Assembly (NCBI GenBank): GCA_052148715.1 | Contig: JBKQHQ010000111.1 | Span: 1 to 64,000 of the forward strand | Direction of reading: 5' to 3' | From: JBKQHQ01 sp052148715 | Lineage (GTDB): Bacteria; Pseudomonadota; Alphaproteobacteria; Rhizobiales; Xanthobacteraceae | DNA length: 64,000 nt | Shown here: piece by piece, positions 7,805 through 17,408 of the stretch | Layout of the letters: every line of letters begins with the position of its first letter | Position numbering within the stretch: the stretch's first letter is position 1 | Translations under genes and position numbers: made by a program | Notes under the pieces: generated by a model | The model's database searches: none | What the model was told of the DNA's origin: nothing | Seen by the model: only the letters and a program-made list of their open reading frames with translations

Positions 7805-10165
7805 TCAGCGCCCCTTCGCCTCGTGCATCGCCTTCCACACCGCCCATGGCGTGGCCGGCATCGTGATGTCGCGCACGCCGTAGTCGCGCAGCGCGTCGAC
7901 GATGCCGCTGATGATCACGGCCGGCGCGCCGGTGGTGCCGCCTTCGCCGCCGGCCTTGATGCCGAGCGGGTTGGTGGGCGAGAGCACCTCGACGATCTCG
8001 GTCGTGAACGACGGCAGCTTGTCGGAGCGCGGCATGCCGTAATCCATGAACGAGCCGGTGAGCGGCTGGCCGCTATCGGGGTCGACGTAAAACTGCTCCC
8101 ATAATGCCTGGCCGACGCCCTGGACGATGGCGCCGTGGGTCTGGCCGTGCACGATCAGGGGATTGATGCAGCGGCCGACGTCGTCGACCGAGGCGTAGCG
8201 GGTGAGCGCGACGTGGCCGGTGTCGGGGTCCACCTCGACCTCGCAGGTGGCGCAGCCGTTGGGAAACACCGGGTCGTGCATCTCGTTGTCGGTGACGACC
8301 GCGACCTCGCGCAGGTCGTCGGGGAGATCGGGACGGGCGGCGGCTTCGCGCGCGAGCTCGAGGAAGTCGAAGGTGCGGTTGGTCTCGCGCGCCGCGAAGC
8401 GGCCGTCGTCGAAGGTGACGTGATCGGGAGATGATCCCGTGAGCGCGGCGGCGGTGCGCTTGCCCCGGGCGATCAGATCGACCGCCGCCTTCGAGAAGAC
8501 CGTGGCGGCATGGCGCATCGAGCGGCCGGAATGGGAGCCGCCGCCGACCTGCACGATGTCGGTGTCGCCGAGGATGATCGACACCGCCTCGACCGGGACT
8601 TTTAGGAGATCGGCGATCACCTGGGCGAAGCTCGTCTCATGCCCTTGGCCGGCCGGTTGCGTGCCGATGACCACGTCGACGCGGGCATCGGGGCGCACAT
8701 GGATGCGCGCCTGCTCCTTCGGCGCGCCGATGGAGGATTCGACGTAGTTGGCAAGGCCGCGCCCGAGCAGTTTGCCGCGCGACGCTGCGGCCCTCCGGCG
8801 GGCTTCGAAACCCGGCCAGTCGGCGATGCGCATGGCGAGGTCCATGTTCTCCTCGTAGCGGCCGCTATCGTATTTTGCCCCGACGCCGTTGACGTAGGGC
8901 ATCGCCTCCGGGCGCACGAGGTTCCTGCGCCGCAGCTCGATCCGGTCGATGCCGAGCTGCGCCGCCGCGGTGTCGACCAGCCGCTCGATCGCGAACGTCA
9001 CCTCCGGCCGGCCCGAGCTCCGATAGGCCTGGGTCGGCATCGTGCTGGTGAACACCGCCACGGCGCGTAGCGTCACCGCCGGGATGTCGTAGGAGCCGGG
9101 GATCAGCGCCGCGCCCTTGCTGAGCGGGGAGAGCGAGACGCAGCGGGCGCCGACATTGCTGATATTGGTCGCGCGCATGCCGAGGAAGCGGCCGTCCGCG
9201 CGCAGCGCCAGCGCGACCTTCGTGACCAGATCGCGGCCCTGATAGTCGCTCAAAAAACATTCCGAGCGCGTGGCGGTGAACTTGATCGGGCGCCCCAGCT
9301 TGCGCGACGCCCACAGGATCAGGCCGAACTCGACATAGACCCGGTTGCGCGTGCCGAAATTGCCGCCGACGTCGTAGGAGAGCACCCGCAGGTCTTCCGG
9401 GGAGATGCCGAGGACGGAGGCAAGCTCGCGTTTCTGCCGGACCGCGCCGCCGCTGCCGGCATGGAGCGTGTAGCGGCCGGTCGCGGCGTCGAAATGGGCG
9501 AGCGCCGCGCGCGGCTCCATCGGCACGCCGGTCACGCGTCCGACGTGAAAGTCCATCGTCACCACATGCGCGGCGCCGGCGAAGGCGCGGTCGGTCGCGG
9601 CTACGTCGCCGAAGGTCGTGTCGACCAGAATGTTGCTCGGCGCCTCGTCCCAGAGGCGCGGGGCGCCGGGCCGCATCGCATCCTCGGAATGATAGACGGA
9701 CGGCAGCACGTCGTAGTCGACGACCACCGCCTCGGCGGCGTCGAGCGCTTGCGCGCGCGTCTGCGCCACAACCATCGCCACGGCCTCGCCGACGTGGCGC
9801 GCCTTGTCGGTCGGCAAGAGCCGGTGCGGACCGGTGAAAATCGCGCCGCCGCCGGGCCCGGTGAGCTTCATGTCGTATTTGGTCGATGGGACCGGATCGT
9901 GCGAGATGGGAGCCAGGCCGTCGGCCGCGCAATCGGCGCCGGTGAACACGCCCAGCACGCCCGGCATCGCGCAGGCCTGCGAGCTGTCGATGCGCGCGAT
10001 CCGGGCGTGCGGATGCGGCGAGCGCACCATCACGGCAAAGACCTGTCCGGGGAGACTGAAGTCGTCGCTGAACTGGCCCTTGCCAGTCACGAGCCGCGCG
10101 TCCTCCTTGCGCGGGAGGGGCTTGCCGATCCAGCGGAACTGCGAAGCGTCCGGCTTGTTCATCAC
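7805..10165 (-). CDS. Xanthine dehydrogenase-family molybdopterin-binding subunit
   Basis: A 786-residue large subunit of the CoxL/XdhB/aldehyde-oxidase family, which hydroxylates purines, aldehydes or N-heterocycles using molybdopterin-cytosine dinucleotide. Landmarks are the N-terminal GKPLPRKEDARLVTGKGQFS, the active-site loop AYRSSGRPE (AYRCSFR marks CO dehydrogenase, so CO oxidation is excluded), TQPAGQGHETSFAQV, and the C-terminal GEGGTTGAP with the presumed catalytic glutamate at 741. The FAD and 2Fe-2S subunits normally encoded beside it are absent here, so it must use remote partners or be non-functional. Degenerate copies of its 3' end lie downstream. The cupin gene upstream is on the same strand. 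Confidence 0.9.
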   Translation of the reverse strand: MMNKPDASQFRWIGKPLPRKEDARLVTGKGQFSDDFSLPGQVFAVMVRSPHPHARIARIDSSQACAMPGVLGVFTGADCAADGLAPISHDPVPSTKYDMKLTGPGGGAIFTGPHRLLPTDKARHVGEAVAMVVAQTRAQALDAAEAVVVDYDVLPSVYHSEDAMRPGAPRLWDEAPSNILVDTTFGDVAATDRAFAGAAHVVTMDFHVGRVTGVPMEPRAALAHFDAATGRYTLHAGSGGAVRQKRELASVLGISPEDLRVLSYDVGGNFGTRNRVYVEFGLILWASRKLGRPIKFTATRSECFLSDYQGRDLVTKVALALRADGRFLGMRATNISNVGARCVSLSPLSKGAALIPGSYDIPAVTLRAVAVFTSTMPTQAYRSSGRPEVTFAIERLVDTAAAQLGIDRIELRRRNLVRPEAMPYVNGVGAKYDSGRYEENMDLAMRIADWPGFEARRRAAASRGKLLGRGLANYVESSIGAPKEQARIHVRPDARVDVVIGTQPAGQGHETSFAQVIADLLKVPVEAVSIILGDTDIVQVGGGSHSGRSMRHAATVFSKAAVDLIARGKRTAAALTGSSPDHVTFDDGRFAARETNRTFDFLELAREAAARPDLPDDLREVAVVTDNEMHDPVFPNGCATCEVEVDPDTGHVALTRYASVDDVGRCINPLIVHGQTHGAIVQGVGQALWEQFYVDPDSGQPLTGSFMDYGMPRSDKLPSFTTEIVEVLSPTNPLGIKAGGEGGTTGAPAVIISGIVDALRDYGVRDITMPATPWAVWKAMHEAKGR

Positions 10166-10189
10166 CTAATGGGTTTTTAGACGCGCCGC

Positions 10190-10666
10190 TCAGCCATGCG
10201 CGCCCAAAAGCTTGCCGGCGATCTCGACCGGCTTGGCCGCGACCAGCACGAAGGCGATAACGCAGGGTTCCTTGCCCTTGTTGACCCAGTTGTGGATCGT
10301 GCCGCGCTGCACCAGCACGTCGCCGGCGCGCAGGTGCACGACCGAATTGTCGAGCTCCATGTCGATCTCGCCGGACATGACCACGGCATAGTCGATCGAT
10401 TCGGTGCGGTGATTGCGCGGCGCCACGCCGGGGCCGAACGAGACGACGCGAAAGACCGAGCCGTTCGGATCCGTGGTGGCGACCTTGCGGGCGCCGCCGT
10501 CCTCGGCGCCGGAATTGTCGGCGGGGAGGGTGGCCGTCGACCACACGACGCAGCTCTGCGCCTGCGGCCGCATCGAGACCACGTTCTTGCAGGGCTCATC
10601 GATGGTGACGACGGCGTTGCCTTGGGTGTCATGACCGGTGACGACGCGTCTGATTTGTAATGCCAT
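10190..10666 (-). CDS. Cupin-domain protein
   Basis: A 158-residue single-cupin protein. The core is DYAVVMSGEIDMELDNSVVH followed by LRAGDVLVQRGTIHNWVN, matching the two cupin motifs, with metal-ligand candidates at the H of HRTESIDY, E in SGEIDMEL and H in TIHNW. I chose ATG 10666 (MALQIRRVVTG) because upstream in-frame codons are Arg/Pro/Cys-rich and unlike a protein. The stop is 24 bases before the hydroxylase gene start on the same strand, so they are probably co-transcribed. Its role could be substrate sensing or a small dioxygenase/isomerase step; this is not determinable. Confidence 0.8.
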   Translation of the reverse strand: MALQIRRVVTGHDTQGNAVVTIDEPCKNVVSMRPQAQSCVVWSTATLPADNSGAEDGGARKVATTDPNGSVFRVVSFGPGVAPRNHRTESIDYAVVMSGEIDMELDNSVVHLRAGDVLVQRGTIHNWVNKGKEPCVIAFVLVAAKPVEIAGKLLGAHG

Positions 10667-10894
10667 GGGAGCTTCTGCATGCGGTGGTTGCGGACGAAAA
10701 GGTAATCCGGAATAGGGTCCCGCCGCCGCGCAAGTCAAGCCGCGCTGCCTGTGAGCAAGATCACATGGCCGAGGCTGCCGGGTCGCTAAACGGGAACAAA
10801 GCGTGAGAGCGCGTCCCGAGCAAAAGCAACGGCGCGCTACTCGAAAACAGGGATCAGTGAGCAAACAGGGATCGTGAGAGTGAGAGGTGTCACC

Positions 10895-11089
10895 ATGGTT
10901 GAATCAGCGATCATGCTTCCGCCGCCCTTCGACGATTCAAGGGCGTCCGAGTATCGCCGCAGAGCGCTCCGCTACGAGCGCGAAGCGGCCAAATGCGCCA
11001 CCCGTCAGGCGCGCGAGGAGCTCGAGGAGATCGCGCGGTCCTACCGCGCGCTCGCCGAAAACGAGGAATGGCTCGAGGGCCGAGCCTAG
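10895..11089 (+). CDS. Small charged helical protein of unknown function
   Basis: A 64-residue protein. The C-terminal two thirds (ASEYRRRALRYEREAAKCAT and on) is a highly charged amphipathic helix of the kind common in small conserved rhizobial proteins. ATG 10895 is preferred over GTG 10874. It has no recognisable domain. It stands upstream of the GIY-YIG unit. Confidence 0.5.
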   Translation: MVESAIMLPPPFDDSRASEYRRRALRYEREAAKCATRQAREELEEIARSYRALAENEEWLEGRA

Positions 11090-11119
11090 CCCCAAGCTCC
11101 GCCGTCATCGCGGGCCGCC

Positions 11120-11175
11120 ATCTCAGTTGTCATCGCGGGCCTTGTGCCCGCGACCCATTGCGCCGCATATTCCGG
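11120..11175 (+). repeat. 56-bp direct repeat, left copy, beside GIY-YIG gene
   Basis: Starts ATCTCAGTTGTCATCGCGGG and ends in CATATTCCGG. It differs at about 8 of 56 positions from 11514-11569. It ends only 4 bases before the GIY-YIG start codon, so it forms that gene's 5' leader. A further half-unit (GTCATCGCGGGCC) lies at 11104-11116. Confidence 0.75.
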
Positions 11176-11179
11176 CATT

Positions 11180-11485
11180 ATGGGCGAGGAAAGGAGCTAT
11201 TTCGTTTATATTCTGGCCAGCAGACCCTACGGCACGCTCTACATCGGCGTGACCAACGATCTCCTTCGCCGCGTCGAGCAGCACCGCGAAGGCGCCGTCC
11301 CGGGCTTCACCAAAAAGTACGGCGTCGGCCAGCTGATGTATTTCGAGGCGTTCGAGGGCATCGAGGAAGCAATCCAGCGCGAGAAGTCGCTCAAGGAGTG
11401 GCGCCGGCAATGGAAGATCAACCCGATCGAACGTGAGAACCCGCATTGGCAGGATCTGTTTCCCGCGCTGTCGGGCAACGGCTGA
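11180..11485 (+). CDS. Small GIY-YIG family nuclease
   Basis: A 101-residue single-domain GIY-YIG protein. Landmarks are YFVYILASRPYGTLYIGVTN (the GIY and YIG halves), DLLRRVEQHREG with the conserved arginine and histidine, and the glutamate in EAIQREKSLKEW. The family includes many small stand-alone proteins (YhbQ/UPF0213-like) whose targets are unknown. ATG 11180 is preferred because upstream codons belong to a DNA repeat. The gene is bracketed by 56-bp direct repeats, which suggests a mobile or repeat-maintaining unit. Confidence 0.85.
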   Translation: MGEERSYFVYILASRPYGTLYIGVTNDLLRRVEQHREGAVPGFTKKYGVGQLMYFEAFEGIEEAIQREKSLKEWRRQWKINPIERENPHWQDLFPALSGNG

Positions 11486-11513
11486 GGTCGCGGCGCGGCG
11501 TGGCCCAACGGCA

Positions 11514-11663
11514 ATCTCAACTGTCATCGCGGGCCTCGTGTCCGCGATCCATTGGGCAGCATATTCTGGGGCTTCAAGGGAGCGTTGCGGCGCTCCGCAC
11601 GGCAAGACTCCGGCGCTCGGAGCGAGCGGAGAAATGGGTCCCGGGCATGAAGCCCGGGATGAC
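11514..11663 (+). repeat. Right 56-bp direct repeat and MITE-like inverted-repeat element
   Basis: 11514-11569 repeats 11120-11175. From 11523 to 11663 the same bases form a palindromic element with ~31-base imperfect terminal inverted repeats: GTCATCGCGGGCC...CCATT at 11523-11553 and AATGGGTCCC...GGGATGAC at 11633-11663. It has the form of the REP/MITE families common in Bradyrhizobium-type genomes. It lies between the GIY-YIG gene and flbD. Confidence 0.75.
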
Positions 11664-11708
11664 GTCTGAGGTCGCTGGCATGGCTTCGCTCCAAACAAAC
11701 GGTGGCCG

Positions 11709-13076
<1,368 letters not shown>

Positions 13077-13126
13077 GGATCGATTTCCTTTCGTGCCGTC
13101 CGGTGCGGATGCCGGTCAGATGCGGG

Positions 13127-13477
13127 TTAAGTTCGGTCCGCCTTGATGATTTCGGTCATGGTCACGCCGAGCTTGTCCTCGACCAAAACGACCTCGCCGC
13201 GCGCGACCAGCCGATTGTTGACATAGATGTCGATCGCCTCGCCGACGCGGCGGTCGAGCTCGAGCACGGTGCCGGGGCCAAGCTTGAGCAACTCGCCGAC
13301 CTCCATGCGGGCGCGGCCGAGCACGGCGGACACCTGCACCGGCACATCGAACACCGCCTCGAGATCGGCGGCGCTGCGGCTGTCGGACTCCGGATCGCTG
13401 TCCGCCGGCGGCGGGGCGGCATCCGCGACGGCGCCGCTCTCAAGATCCGGCAGTGGCACCTTGCCTTCTTCGGTCAT
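13127..13477 (-). CDS. fliN: Flagellar motor switch protein FliN
   Basis: 116 residues. An acidic, Pro-rich N-terminus is followed by a SpoA/FliN domain (VFDVPVQVSAVLGRARMEVG, then LDRRVGEAIDIYVNNRLVAR and GEVVLVEDKLGVTMTEI). FliN forms the lower ring of the C-ring and helps set rotation direction. Its ATG overlaps the fliH stop by 4 bases (ATGA at 13474-13477), so translation is coupled. Confidence 0.95.
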   Translation of the reverse strand: MTEEGKVPLPDLESGAVADAAPPPADSDPESDSRSAADLEAVFDVPVQVSAVLGRARMEVGELLKLGPGTVLELDRRVGEAIDIYVNNRLVARGEVVLVEDKLGVTMTEIIKADRT

Positions 13478-14130
13478 TGCTTGGGTTCTCCCCCCACCCG
13501 TGTCGTTGTGGTCATGCGCGCCCTGATGTAGCGAGTGACGGCCTCGGTGACCGTCGCCTCGACCGCGGCGCGGTCACGATTGATGCCGCCGTCGGCCCAT
13601 TCGATCCGGCAGTCGCCAAGCGCGATCTCCGTGTCGCCGAGGACAACGAGGCGTCCCTCGAAGCCGCGCCCGCGTGCGACCTGCTCGATCTGCTCCCGGG
13701 CGGTCGCGTGCAGCGCCTCGTTGACGCGCACGACCACGTGCGGCGCGCCGATCAGATGACGGAAGCACTCCCGCGCCAACGCGGCGATCTCGACGAAGGG
13801 CTCGCGGGCGATCAATTCCGGCGCAAGCTTCTTGGCCACCGCGACCGCGACCTCGATGGCCTCGCTCTCGAGCCCCGCCGCCACCGCCTCGAGGCCCTGA
13901 TGGAGGCGGCTCAGCTCGGCGCCGACACGCTCGAGCGCCACCGCGGCCATGCGTTGGAAACTTGCCTGCGCCTGCGTCTGCGCCTCGGCGAGGCCCTTGC
14001 GGTAGGCGCCGGCCTCGGCCTCGGCGAGCTTGATGGCGTGCTCGGCGAGCGTGATCGTCGGCTCGACCTGCCGCGCCTTGGCGCCGGCGCTGAAATCCAT
14101 GTCGAACAAATATTTCGCCGGCCCCCTCAT
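13474..14130 (-). CDS. fliH: Flagellar assembly protein FliH
   Basis: 218 residues. The N-terminus is typical of alphaproteobacterial FliH (MRGPAKYLFDMDFSAGAKAR), with a helical middle rich in Ala, Glu and Gln and a C-terminal domain (GFEGRLVVLGDTEIALGDCR and IEWADGG). FliH regulates the export ATPase FliI and docks it to the C-ring through FliN, encoded next. A 310-bp gap filled by a palindromic element separates it from fliG upstream, although the genes are normally close. Confidence 0.9.
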   Translation of the reverse strand: MRGPAKYLFDMDFSAGAKARQVEPTITLAEHAIKLAEAEAGAYRKGLAEAQTQAQASFQRMAAVALERVGAELSRLHQGLEAVAAGLESEAIEVAVAVAKKLAPELIAREPFVEIAALARECFRHLIGAPHVVVRVNEALHATAREQIEQVARGRGFEGRLVVLGDTEIALGDCRIEWADGGINRDRAAVEATVTEAVTRYIRARMTTTTRVGGEPKQ

Positions 14131-14144
14131 GCGCTCGCTCCGCT

Positions 14145-14380
14145 CTTCACCTCCCCCCGCGTGGGGGAGGTCGACACATGCAGGCCTGCCTGCGTGTGTC
14201 GGGAGAGGGGGTTTCTTCGCAAAAATCTTTTTTCAAAATCGTTTTCTTGTCCGTGCCGCTTCAAGTCGATCGCCGTCCGAGCAAACATCGAGCAAGCGGG
14301 AGTTATGCGAAGAAGCCCCCTCTCCCGATCGCAGCGCAATCGCGCTGCGATCGACCTCCCCCGCGAGGGGGGAGGTGAAG
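14145..14380. repeat. Composite palindromic element between fliG and fliH
   Basis: A 236-bp element whose ends are inverted copies: CTTCACCTCCCCCC at 14145-14158 and GGGGGGAGGTGAAG at 14367-14380. A second inner pair is GGGAGAGGGG...TTCTTCGC (to 14220) and GCGAAGAAGCCCCCTCTCCC (14307-14326). Two strong hairpins lie inside (CGACACATGCAGG... near 14171-14201, and GATCGCAGCGC/GCGCTGCGATC around 14328-14352). It has the form of a non-autonomous repeat inserted into the flagellar operon. Confidence 0.75.
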
Positions 14381-14440
14381 GAAGGGGCGGCACGCCATGC
14401 GCGATGGCTTTGCGGCATCGGGCCTCGTGGCGGTTCGTGG

Positions 14441-15523
14441 TCAATAGACGAGCTCCTCGTCGCCGCGGCTCTTGGCGATCATGATCTCGCCCTTGGCCGC
14501 GAGGTCCTTGGCGAGGTTGACCAGCAGCGCTTGCGATTCGTCGACATCGCGCAGGCGCACCGGGCCCAGCGCCTGCATGTCGTCGAGCAGCATCTTGGCG
14601 GCGCGGGTCGACATGTTCTTCAAGAAGAAATCGCGCACCGCTTCGGTGGCTCCCTTCAAGGCGGTGGCGAGCTTGTCCTTGTCGATATGCCGCATCAGCG
14701 TCTGCGCCGAGCCGGCGTCGAGCTTGATCAGGTCGTCGAAGGTGAACATAAGCGCCTTGATGCGCTCGGCGGATTCCCGGTTCTCCTCCTCGAGCGAGGT
14801 CAGGAACCGCGTCTCGGTCTGCCGGTCGAAATTGTTGAAGATCTCCGCCATCACCTCGTGCGCGTCGCGGCGCCGGGTCTGCGAGAGGTTGGACATGAAC
14901 TCGACCCGCAGCGTCTGCTCGACGCGCTCGATGACCTCCTTCTGCACGGCCTCCATCTTCAGCATGCGGTTGACGACGTCGAGCGCGAGCTCCTCCGGCA
15001 GGATCGACAGCACCCTCGCCGCATGCTCGGGGCGCAGCTTGCTCAGCACCACGGCGACGGTCTGCGGGTACTCATTCTTGAGATAGTTGGCGAGCACCTC
15101 CTCCTGCACGTTGGACAGCTTCTCCCACATGTTGCGGCCGGCAGGTCCGCGGATCTCGTCCATGATCCCGCCCACGCGCTCGGGCGGCAGATACTGCTGG
15201 AGCAGCCGCTCGGTCGCGTCGTAGTTGCCCATCAGCGCGCCGGAGGACGACATCCGCGACACGAATTCGAGCAGCAGTCCCTCGACCGACGGCGCCTCGA
15301 CGGTGCCGAGCGACGACATCACGATCGAGAGCTGGCGCAGCTCGTCGTCGTCGAACATCTTCCAGATCTTGCCGCCATATTGCTCGCCGAGCGCGAGCAT
15401 CAGGACGGCGGCCCGCTCGGCCCCCATGAGCTTGCGGGTGGGTGCGCTCGCGGCCTGGCGGCTCGCAAGGGTCGCCACCAGGCTCTCGATATCGGCGCGG
15501 CCGTGCTGGTTGTCAGAGGCCAT
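14441..15523 (-). CDS. fliG: Flagellar motor switch protein FliG
   Basis: 360 residues, the usual FliG length. The three armadillo-like domains are visible: KLMGAERAAVLMLALGEQYG near the N-terminus, the middle EH-motif region RPEHAARVLSILPEELALDV, and the C-terminal torque domain (FDDLIKLDAGSAQTLMRHID, then RAAKMLLDDMQALGPVRLRD) with its charged residues. FliG couples the stator to the rotor. ATG 15523 starts 5 bases after the fliF stop and is preferred to GTG 15532, which would overlap fliF. Confidence 0.95.
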   Translation of the reverse strand: MASDNQHGRADIESLVATLASRQAASAPTRKLMGAERAAVLMLALGEQYGGKIWKMFDDDELRQLSIVMSSLGTVEAPSVEGLLLEFVSRMSSSGALMGNYDATERLLQQYLPPERVGGIMDEIRGPAGRNMWEKLSNVQEEVLANYLKNEYPQTVAVVLSKLRPEHAARVLSILPEELALDVVNRMLKMEAVQKEVIERVEQTLRVEFMSNLSQTRRRDAHEVMAEIFNNFDRQTETRFLTSLEEENRESAERIKALMFTFDDLIKLDAGSAQTLMRHIDKDKLATALKGATEAVRDFFLKNMSTRAAKMLLDDMQALGPVRLRDVDESQALLVNLAKDLAAKGEIMIAKSRGDEELVY

Positions 15524-15528
15524 GGCGA

Positions 15529-17181
15529 TCACTCGGATTCATGCAACCAGCTGCGAATGATGGAGATGGCTTCATGCGGGTTGCGATCGGCGAGCTCGCC
15601 CACCTTCTGCACCGACTGCGCGTGCACCTGACCCTGCACTTGCGCGATATCGATCATCTTGGCGGTAGCGCTCGGAACGGCTTTGATCTCCTCCGCGGTT
15701 GCTCCGGCGGCGAGCGCGCCCTGCACGTCGCCGGCGAGCGCCGCCGCGAGCGCCATATCCGCTGGCTTCGGCGGGTCCGGCGTCACGATGCGCCGCACCA
15801 GCGGGCGTACGACCAACAGCAGCACGACGAGGCCGAGGACGCCCATGACCGCGAGCTCGAGCGCGCGCATGATGTCGTCCTTGGTGAACTGTAGGAACCC
15901 GAGCCACCCGGCGGGCGGCTCGGCGATGGCGGTCACCGGCGCCTCGGCGAAGCGCAAGTTGACGACCTCCACCTGATCGCCGCGCTTCTGGTCGAAGCCG
16001 ATCGCCGATCGCACGAGCGCCGCGATCCGGTCGATCTCCTCCTTCTCGCGCGGCTGATAGACCATCTCGCCCTTGTCGTTTCTCGCATAGACGCCGTCGA
16101 CCAGCACGGCGACCGAAACGCGGTTGACGCGCCCCCCCTCAATGATCTCGGTGCGCGTGGTGCGCGAGATATCCCAATTGCTGATTTCCTCGGATTTCTT
16201 GGTCTGGTCCTGCGGCGTCGGCGGCGCTTCGGGCGGCGGCACCCCGCCCGGCCGCTGGTTGGCGTTGGGCAATTCGTTGCCGACGCTGACCTGGCCGTTG
16301 CTATTGCTCGTGACCGACGTTTCCTCGCGCGTCTGGCTCGAGCGCAGGACCCGGCCCTCGGGATCGTACCGGTCGGATGTCTGGGTGACGCGGTTGAAGT
16401 CGAAGTCGGCGGTGAGCTGCACGCGGGCGCGGCCGGAACCCACCACCGAGGAGACGATGGCTTCCACCCGGTCGCGCAGCTGCCGCTCGAAGGCGGTCTT
16501 GCGCTCGTCGGCGCCGGCGGCGCCTTCATCCTCGCCGGCGGCCCCGTCGGCGAGGAGCCGACCGGTTTCGTCGACGATCGAAATCCGCTCGGGCTTGAGG
16601 CCGTTGACCGCCGAGGCCACGAGATGGCGAACCGCGCGCACTTGGCTCGGGTCGAGCGTGCCGCGCACCTTCAGCACGATCGAGGCCGAGGGCTCGACCT
16701 TGTCGCGCGAGAACAGCGGACGCTCCGGAAGCACCAGATGGACGCGCGCCGCCTGCACCCGATCGAGCGCCCGGATGGTGCGGGCAAGCTCGCCTTCGAG
16801 CGCGCGCAAATGATTGATGTTCTGTACGAAGCTCGTGGTTCCGAGCACGTCCGACTTGTCGAAGATGTCGTAGCCGACACCACCCCCCTTGGGCAGCCCG
16901 CTGTCCGCAAGCTTCATGCGGATCCGCGCCACCCGATCGCTCGGCACGAGGATGATCGCACCGTCGTTCTTCAGCTCGTAGGGAATGACCTGCCGCTCGA
17001 GCTCCTTAACGACCGCGGATGAATCTTCGAGCGAGAGATCCGTGAACAGCGGCGCCATCTGCGGCGAGGTGACCCGCACGATGAGGAACGCAAAGAAGCC
17101 GACAAGCGCGATCGTCACCGCCGCCATTGCGCCAATGCGGGCCGCACCCAGCGTCTTGACGAACTCGACGAGCCCCTGCAC
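15529..17181 (-). CDS. fliF: Flagellar MS-ring protein FliF
   Basis: 550 residues. There is an N-terminal transmembrane segment (IGAMAAVTIALVGFFAFLIV), the ring-building YscJ/FliF domains (SDVLGTTSFVQNINHLRALE, then ALDRVQAARVHLVLPERPLF), a low-complexity periplasmic stretch, and a second transmembrane segment (LELAVMGVLGLVVLLLVVRP) before the cytosolic tail that binds FliG. It is the first gene of the run and the first flagellar structure to assemble. The upstream gap holds a CtrA-like pair of TTAA boxes. Confidence 0.95.
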   Translation of the reverse strand: MQGLVEFVKTLGAARIGAMAAVTIALVGFFAFLIVRVTSPQMAPLFTDLSLEDSSAVVKELERQVIPYELKNDGAIILVPSDRVARIRMKLADSGLPKGGGVGYDIFDKSDVLGTTSFVQNINHLRALEGELARTIRALDRVQAARVHLVLPERPLFSRDKVEPSASIVLKVRGTLDPSQVRAVRHLVASAVNGLKPERISIVDETGRLLADGAAGEDEGAAGADERKTAFERQLRDRVEAIVSSVVGSGRARVQLTADFDFNRVTQTSDRYDPEGRVLRSSQTREETSVTSNSNGQVSVGNELPNANQRPGGVPPPEAPPTPQDQTKKSEEISNWDISRTTRTEIIEGGRVNRVSVAVLVDGVYARNDKGEMVYQPREKEEIDRIAALVRSAIGFDQKRGDQVEVVNLRFAEAPVTAIAEPPAGWLGFLQFTKDDIMRALELAVMGVLGLVVLLLVVRPLVRRIVTPDPPKPADMALAAALAGDVQGALAAGATAEEIKAVPSATAKMIDIAQVQGQVHAQSVQKVGELADRNPHEAISIIRSWLHESE

Positions 17182-17252
17182 CGACTACCCTCTCTCGGAT
17201 TCGAGATTGGTCTTACCCGGCAAGATTTGCCTGGTGCATGGTTTCAATTTGG

Positions 17253-17268
17253 TTAACGAGGCCGTTAA
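17253..17268. promoter_or_regulatory. CtrA-like paired TTAA boxes upstream of fliF
   Basis: TTAA-N8-TTAA at 17253-17256 and 17265-17268, 72-87 bases upstream of the fliF start. The CtrA consensus is TTAA-N7-TTAAC, so the spacing is one base too long. In Caulobacter fliF is a CtrA target, which makes the site plausible but unproven. Confidence 0.35.
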
Positions 17269-17408
17269 CGCGCCGGCCAAGCGTGCATCGGCGACGACGA
17301 TGAAAGGGTCGCGGTGGCCGTAAACGCGTTCGGCCGGGCGACGCGCCCGGCTTCCGGGGCGGCTCCCGGGTGTTCAGTGGCAAGCAGTTATAGGTCCGGT
17401 CGGCTGCC

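Noticed and set aside
8865..10544. 559-codon minus-strand frame and a 239-codon plus-strand frame over the hydroxylase gene
   Set aside because: Both are Arg/Ala-rich shadows of the clear 786-residue hydroxylase frame, created by high GC.
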